From contig MU619427.1 in NCBI GenBank assembly GCA_025201805.1, forward strand, positions 1-37,260: DNA of 37,260 bases, written 5' to 3'. The notes under the pieces are model-generated. The model made no database searches, was not told the DNA's origin, and saw only the letters and a program-made list of their open reading frames with translations. Position 1 is the first letter of the stretch; each line of letters starts with the position of its first letter. The stretch comes from Parasitella parasitica. Taxonomy: Eukaryota > Mucoromycota > Mucoromycetes > Mucorales > Mucoraceae. Positions 33,566-37,260 of the stretch are shown one piece after another. The translations under genes and the position numbers were made by a program.

Positions 33566-35794
33566 CCATTTTTTTTTTTTTTTCTATTCAACTATATTTT
33601 GCATTATTTGTATCTATATTAGCCATTCATATTTACACAATCACTTTGACTGTTATCGTGCCATATTGATTGATCACGATACGCAGCCAAAACACTCCTC
33701 CTTGCATAAATAAATTTAGCATCAGCAAGTAAAGTATATCAAAATTTTCTTGGCAAAGTCCTATACCCATGGTATTTGGAAGATTTTTACCCCTTAAATA
33801 TGTAAATGTAGATCCCAAAATTTAAAATAGGCCCTTGGACTGAATTAGATGGCATCAACCTCTCCTTATTAGCCATGTGGCCCGCTGTCTGAATTTTGAA
33901 ATTTCTTTGGTTTCATGCAAAACTCTGAGATTCAGGGGGGGGGGGAGTGGGGAGAAATCATTAGTGGTTTCTGATTCAGATTTGACGTTTCAAGAGAGAA
34001 AAAAAAAAAGGGTCACTAATGTCACCATGTTGATGGCTTCTTCAAGCGAAATTGCGAAAGACACTAGGAATGCATACACTTCTCATAACAATGCCACTTC
34101 ACCTCGTCTCTGACTTTACGTCGAGCGGGACCAAAGCTTTATTTACTCCTACCGTCTTCACATTCAGAATTTGGCAGTAAAGTTCAAGATGCGGTCGAGT
34201 ACACTCTAATTTCATATCATCTAAGAAAACGATGGTATTATGTCGATTTTTTAGCTTCAGATGTATAGAAAGCAATTATATTTGAAGCTACCACCTTAAT
34301 GAATATTCTTTAGAACCAGGGAACTTGTTGGACCCCTTTTTCTATAGCTTGGTTCGTTAGGAATGTGTTGAATTTGGTGATGTATATTTTAGACGTTTTG
34401 ACACAAATGCGAATTGAAAGTGAGTTTGAACTTGATTTCTGAGGTGAGATCTGATTTATTTATAATGTATTGTCTGAAAAGCATTCTTTATAATGTGCTC
34501 ATGATCATCTGCTAAAAAGGTTAGTTGTGCGTATTAAGCTCATAATAGGGTAGTTTTCAAGCGGTTATTGAGTGATCGGCATTTAAATGTCAACCCTTTT
34601 AGAAATTGTCCAACTCATTTAGATACAATGACCAGATCAGATGGATTTATCTGATTTACAGATTCTTGATGAGCAGTTTGTCGGCTGCTTATGTGAAGTC
34701 TGATTACAGATTACTAAAAACAATCAAATACGCTAGTACCAAATATAGATGAAAATCAGTGTTTATATCTGTTCATCTTCCCATTGCCCTCATAGCCCCA
34801 GTACACTTATTAGGTACAACTTATATACACCCTGTCTATAATTCGTAACACCAACCTTGCCCCATAGTATGAGTCAATCATCCCATTGCGGAAATCCTGA
34901 CATTGATACCGATAACAAATCTCTTACAGCAAGTTATAGGTATTAATCATATACAATTACAATTTCACTCATGATGTCTGAATGTTTTTATATCCAAGTC
35001 AAAAGAATGGATGTAGAAAAGTATCTTCATAGCTAGAAAGGTCACGGCAGATACCTCAAGTATTTTACCAAACATACTCTCATAGGATGGCCTTTTGCAC
35101 AGTTCGAGCGCTATTTTGAATGTTTAAAAATCTTAAAGAGAAACAAGAGAGCCCCATATGATGTATAAGCCAGGGTTCAAAAGCTGATGATGGAAGAGTT
35201 AAGTTGGCGTGCTTTGATTAGATTCCTCCAGAAACCAGCAGCTAAACATCTGCTTTATCTGTTGTTCAACCAATCACAAGAACCTTCTTCTAATACTAAG
35301 CGATCTACCCATAATTATAGAAAGCAGATCATGGCGGTTTACTTCGATTGATAATTGCCCACTGATGTGATTTAATACGCTTGTGTAAACTTGAGAATAA
35401 AGTCTCTGTTTCAAATCAAGAAGGCTAGTCCTGTAAGTAATACAGATCTGAGCATCAGGATAAAGGTTAAGGCACTGTCAGATCAACGTTTAGTCCTTCT
35501 TATATAACCTTACATCATACCCTGTCGAGTAGATTGTTACTGTGAATTAGTCTTGTCAATTAGTAGTCTAAATAAATCACCATAAATTTATGTAGTTGTA
35601 AAAGATATAAATAGCAGATGCAATTTCGATCTTAAATAAAGTATTTCAAGTTTCCGTATCTCGATAACCTTTGGTTCTATTATCTTTTATATCCAACAAT
35701 TATAAAACTTGAATAATTTACTAATTGTTTAGAGATTTTATGGTCTCTCAAGTCACTTACTTTGCACTTTGCGACCGTAAAATGTAACTCGTAA

Positions 35795-36084
35795 CTGATT
35801 TACCAGAAAATTTAATAAAAATTAATCAAGTAATGATCCCTTTATTATATTCAAAATAGAGGGTTTATATACTTTCTATGAAATGAAGCGAGCGATGTGA
35901 GGATAAAGTTTTTAGTGATGAGGCCCGGGAAATAGGGTGGATTGTATCTATCGCCAATATCATGTCATGTTATTTTATGATCTGATGTTTTACTCTTCAG
36001 TATAAGTTCACTAGCCTTGTTATCTCGCTACGCTCGATGACGGTGTCGCCCTACGGGCTCTCACCGAAGAATTGATACATCATC
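35795..36084 (-). repeat. Dispersed repeat, copy B (inverted relative to copy A)
   Basis: The reverse complement of 35795-36007 aligns along its whole length to 1924-2139, sharing blocks such as CTGAAGAGTAAAACATCAG, TTTATCCTCACATCGCT and AAGTATATAAACCCTC. The flanking patch 36069-36084 matches copy A at 1884-1898. Between 36008 and 36068 copy B carries a GC-rich insert with a hairpin that copy A lacks. Both copies stop matching right after the string AAATCAG. The two copies are about 34 kb apart in opposite orientation. Confidence 0.7.
36041..36066. repeat. GC-rich nested hairpin within repeat copy B
   Basis: CGGTG (36041-36045) pairs with CACCG (36062-36066), and inside it GCCC (36048-36051) pairs with GGGC (36055-36058) around the loop TAC. 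Just before it is CTCGCTACGCTCGA. The GC content is far above the surroundings. The string GGCGACACCGT from its complement recurs near 20283-20293. Confidence 0.5.
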
Positions 36085-36838
36085 AATGTTTACATGGAAT
36101 AAAAGATATCCTTTACATATTAACATATTATTAATTAGAACGGAGTGTACAGCTTAAAAAATCGCCTTTTTTGGATTTCGAATCTCCTAATTTAGTTGAT
36201 TCAAGCTATTTCGTCCGACTTTCAACATGATTTACTCTGTTGAAAGAGCTCTTATTTCAAATCAAAATACATGACCATTTATTTCACGCTTTGTTGCATA
36301 CGCACATATTTTTTTATAGCTTTCTAAAGCTTCTATATATTTTTAATTAGTTTTTGAAAATGAGATATACTTGATTTAACGTCGACTTCTCAAAAATTCG
36401 GAACGTGAATGGGAATTACAAAACCAAACAAAGCATTTATACACTCTATTCCTCGCTGGATTGTGTTTATTTTGCTGTGTTCTTGTTATTTTGTATATTG
36501 TTGTGATAATTGTTAATTCAATAAAGCAAATATATGTATCAGTTAAAAGATGAGGTTTATTCAATTTGACATTTATGATCTACTATTTATATTGTTTTGG
36601 AGTTGTAGAGTGTCAAAACTTATGTACGAACAATATCAATCAGACATTTGTTACTAATGTCGTGTGCAGATATATATATGTTCTAGAGCAGATTTATAGG
36701 GAAGTATGTAAAATGTTATATATGAGATAAAAGACACCTTTACTATTTTAAGATACACTTAATATTTATACTAATTAAAAGGTTACACACAAAGTCTGTG
36801 AGCAACAGACACAAAAAAGATTACACATTGCAATTTTT

Positions 36839-36844
36839 AAAAAA
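36839..36844 (-). terminator. RNA polymerase III T6 terminator
   Basis: Six T on the minus strand begin two bases after the discriminator base of the tRNA-Glu gene. This is the standard Pol III termination signal and supports the tRNA being transcribed. Confidence 0.8.
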
Positions 36845-36845
36845 G

Positions 36846-36917
36846 TTCCCTGACGGGGAATTGAACCCCGGCCGCGACGGTGAGAGCGTCGAATCCTAGC
36901 CACTAGACCATCAAGGA
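36846..36917 (-). tRNA. tRNA-Glu (anticodon CTC)
   Basis: The minus strand folds as a complete cloverleaf of 72 nt. The acceptor stem TCCTTGA pairs with TCAGGGA (one T-G wobble) plus discriminator A. The D arm contains GGTCTAGTGGCTAGGAT, which also serves as the A box. The anticodon stem CGACG/CGTCG encloses the loop CTCTCAC with anticodon CTC reading GAG (Glu). The T arm CGGGG-TTCAATT-CCCCG provides the B box. There is no intron. The CTCTCACC loop and CCGGGGTTC T arm are characteristic of eukaryotic tRNA-Glu. Confidence 0.96.
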
Positions 36918-37260
36918 GGACATGATCTGTCACGTTTCTAATAAATATTAATAGGATATAATTAACTATTTATTAAGTAAAGACAAAGGTGAAGAGCTTT
37001 ATTGATTTTAAGCGAATACTATTTATAATGCATATGCTAGGGTGACCCAGACTACGTCACCATCGTTTGAAGCCTCTGCCTCTTCTTAAATCGCCGGACC
37101 GGCACTGTTGGTCGGAAGACCCGCTTCTTGTTCGCATTGTGCTGGAGCACTGCCTCCGGCACGAGTCCACTAAACATCTTCCTGACTGATATTCTCGTAC
37201 ATGCGTATTATTTCTGATGTCAACTCACGATATACAATTTCTCAAAAAGGCAACTCATCT
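36918..37260. other. GC-richer window edge, possible mobile-element fragment
   Basis: From about 37060 to 37180 base composition rises sharply in GC. On the minus strand two overlapping frames are open. One contains MFSGLVPEAVLQHNANKK and ends KKRQRLQTMVT with a TAG at about 37055; the other contains REYQSGRCLVDSC and is also open. A break in composition with open frames beside a tRNA gene fits insertion of a retroelement, for which Pol III genes are frequent targets, but the window ends too soon and I recognise no protein family. Confidence 0.35.

Larger units (their letters stand above)
33566..36838. other. AT-rich spacer containing repeat copy B
   Basis: No gene is supported over 3.3 kb. 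A T run follows the upstream stop codon (33571-33585), likely 3' UTR. A G-rich run (about 33936-33955) and an A run (34000-34009) sit inside a meaningless open frame. Dispersed repeat copy B lies at 35795-36084. Composition is otherwise uniformly AT-rich and similar to 1-6339, consistent with degraded mobile-element or subterminal DNA. Confidence 0.5.

Noticed and set aside
33877-34113. 78-codon plus-strand ORF
   Set aside because: It is built from a G run and an A run translated as Gly and Lys, with no coding signature.
35165-35190. String GCCAGGGTTCAAAAGC resembling a tRNA T arm
   Set aside because: No matching acceptor, D or anticodon stems surround it.
1-37260. CRISPR arrays, bacterial operons, ribosome binding sites and rRNA genes
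   Set aside because: The window is eukaryotic with spliced genes; no regularly spaced direct repeats and no rRNA sequence were found.

Overview
The window looks like an AT-rich fungal nuclear contig, most likely from an early-diverging lineage (Mucoromycota, probably Mucorales). The genes carry many short GT-AG introns of about 48-65 nt, intergenic DNA is very AT-rich, and the proteins are typically fungal. One protein is of the CHD6-9/Kismet type, a class not known to me from yeasts or other Dikarya. Species cannot be fixed from the sequence alone. A 50-N assembly gap lies at 14403-14452.

Layout: 1-6339 has no convincing gene but holds a 22-bp perfect inverted repeat spanning 1.25 kb, small palindromes, and one copy of a dispersed repeat (1884-2139). 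Its partner lies inverted at 35795-36084. Then follow a malate dehydrogenase with a C-terminal peroxisomal signal (6340-7457, +), a CENP-H-like coiled-coil kinetochore protein (8066-8893, +) and a Sec2/Rabin-type Rab GEF (8968-10465, -), convergent with it. From 10.6 to 14.1 kb the minus strand is decayed coding DNA: an unrecognised remnant (10617-11087) and a long, damaged KDZ-type transposase (11548-14093).

After the gap come an ataxin-10/Ctr86 homologue in ten exons (14626-16585, +) and a long-chain acyl-CoA synthetase in eight exons (16772-19288, +). A repeat-poor spacer with an orphan exon follows (20367-20510, -), then an unrecognised ORF (21027-21755, +) and a small multi-exon membrane protein (22939-23747, +).

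The largest gene is the CHD6-9-like chromatin remodeller on the minus strand (30462 to 24184, eight exons, about 1960 aa). It has double chromodomains, a SNF2 ATPase and a CHD7/8-like post-ATPase region. Divergent from it is an intrinsically disordered protein with a globular C-terminal module (32275-33565, +). The last kilobases hold repeat copy B, a tRNA-Glu(CTC) gene (36846-36917, -) and a GC-richer edge that may be mobile-element DNA.

The genes do not form an operon. Peroxisomal malate dehydrogenase and acyl-CoA synthetase both fit fatty-acid/glyoxylate metabolism; CHD and CENP-H act in chromatin and the kinetochore; the Sec2 homologue acts in polarised secretion. Exon structures were derived by hand from frame continuity, splice-site consensus and family similarity, with no transcript data.
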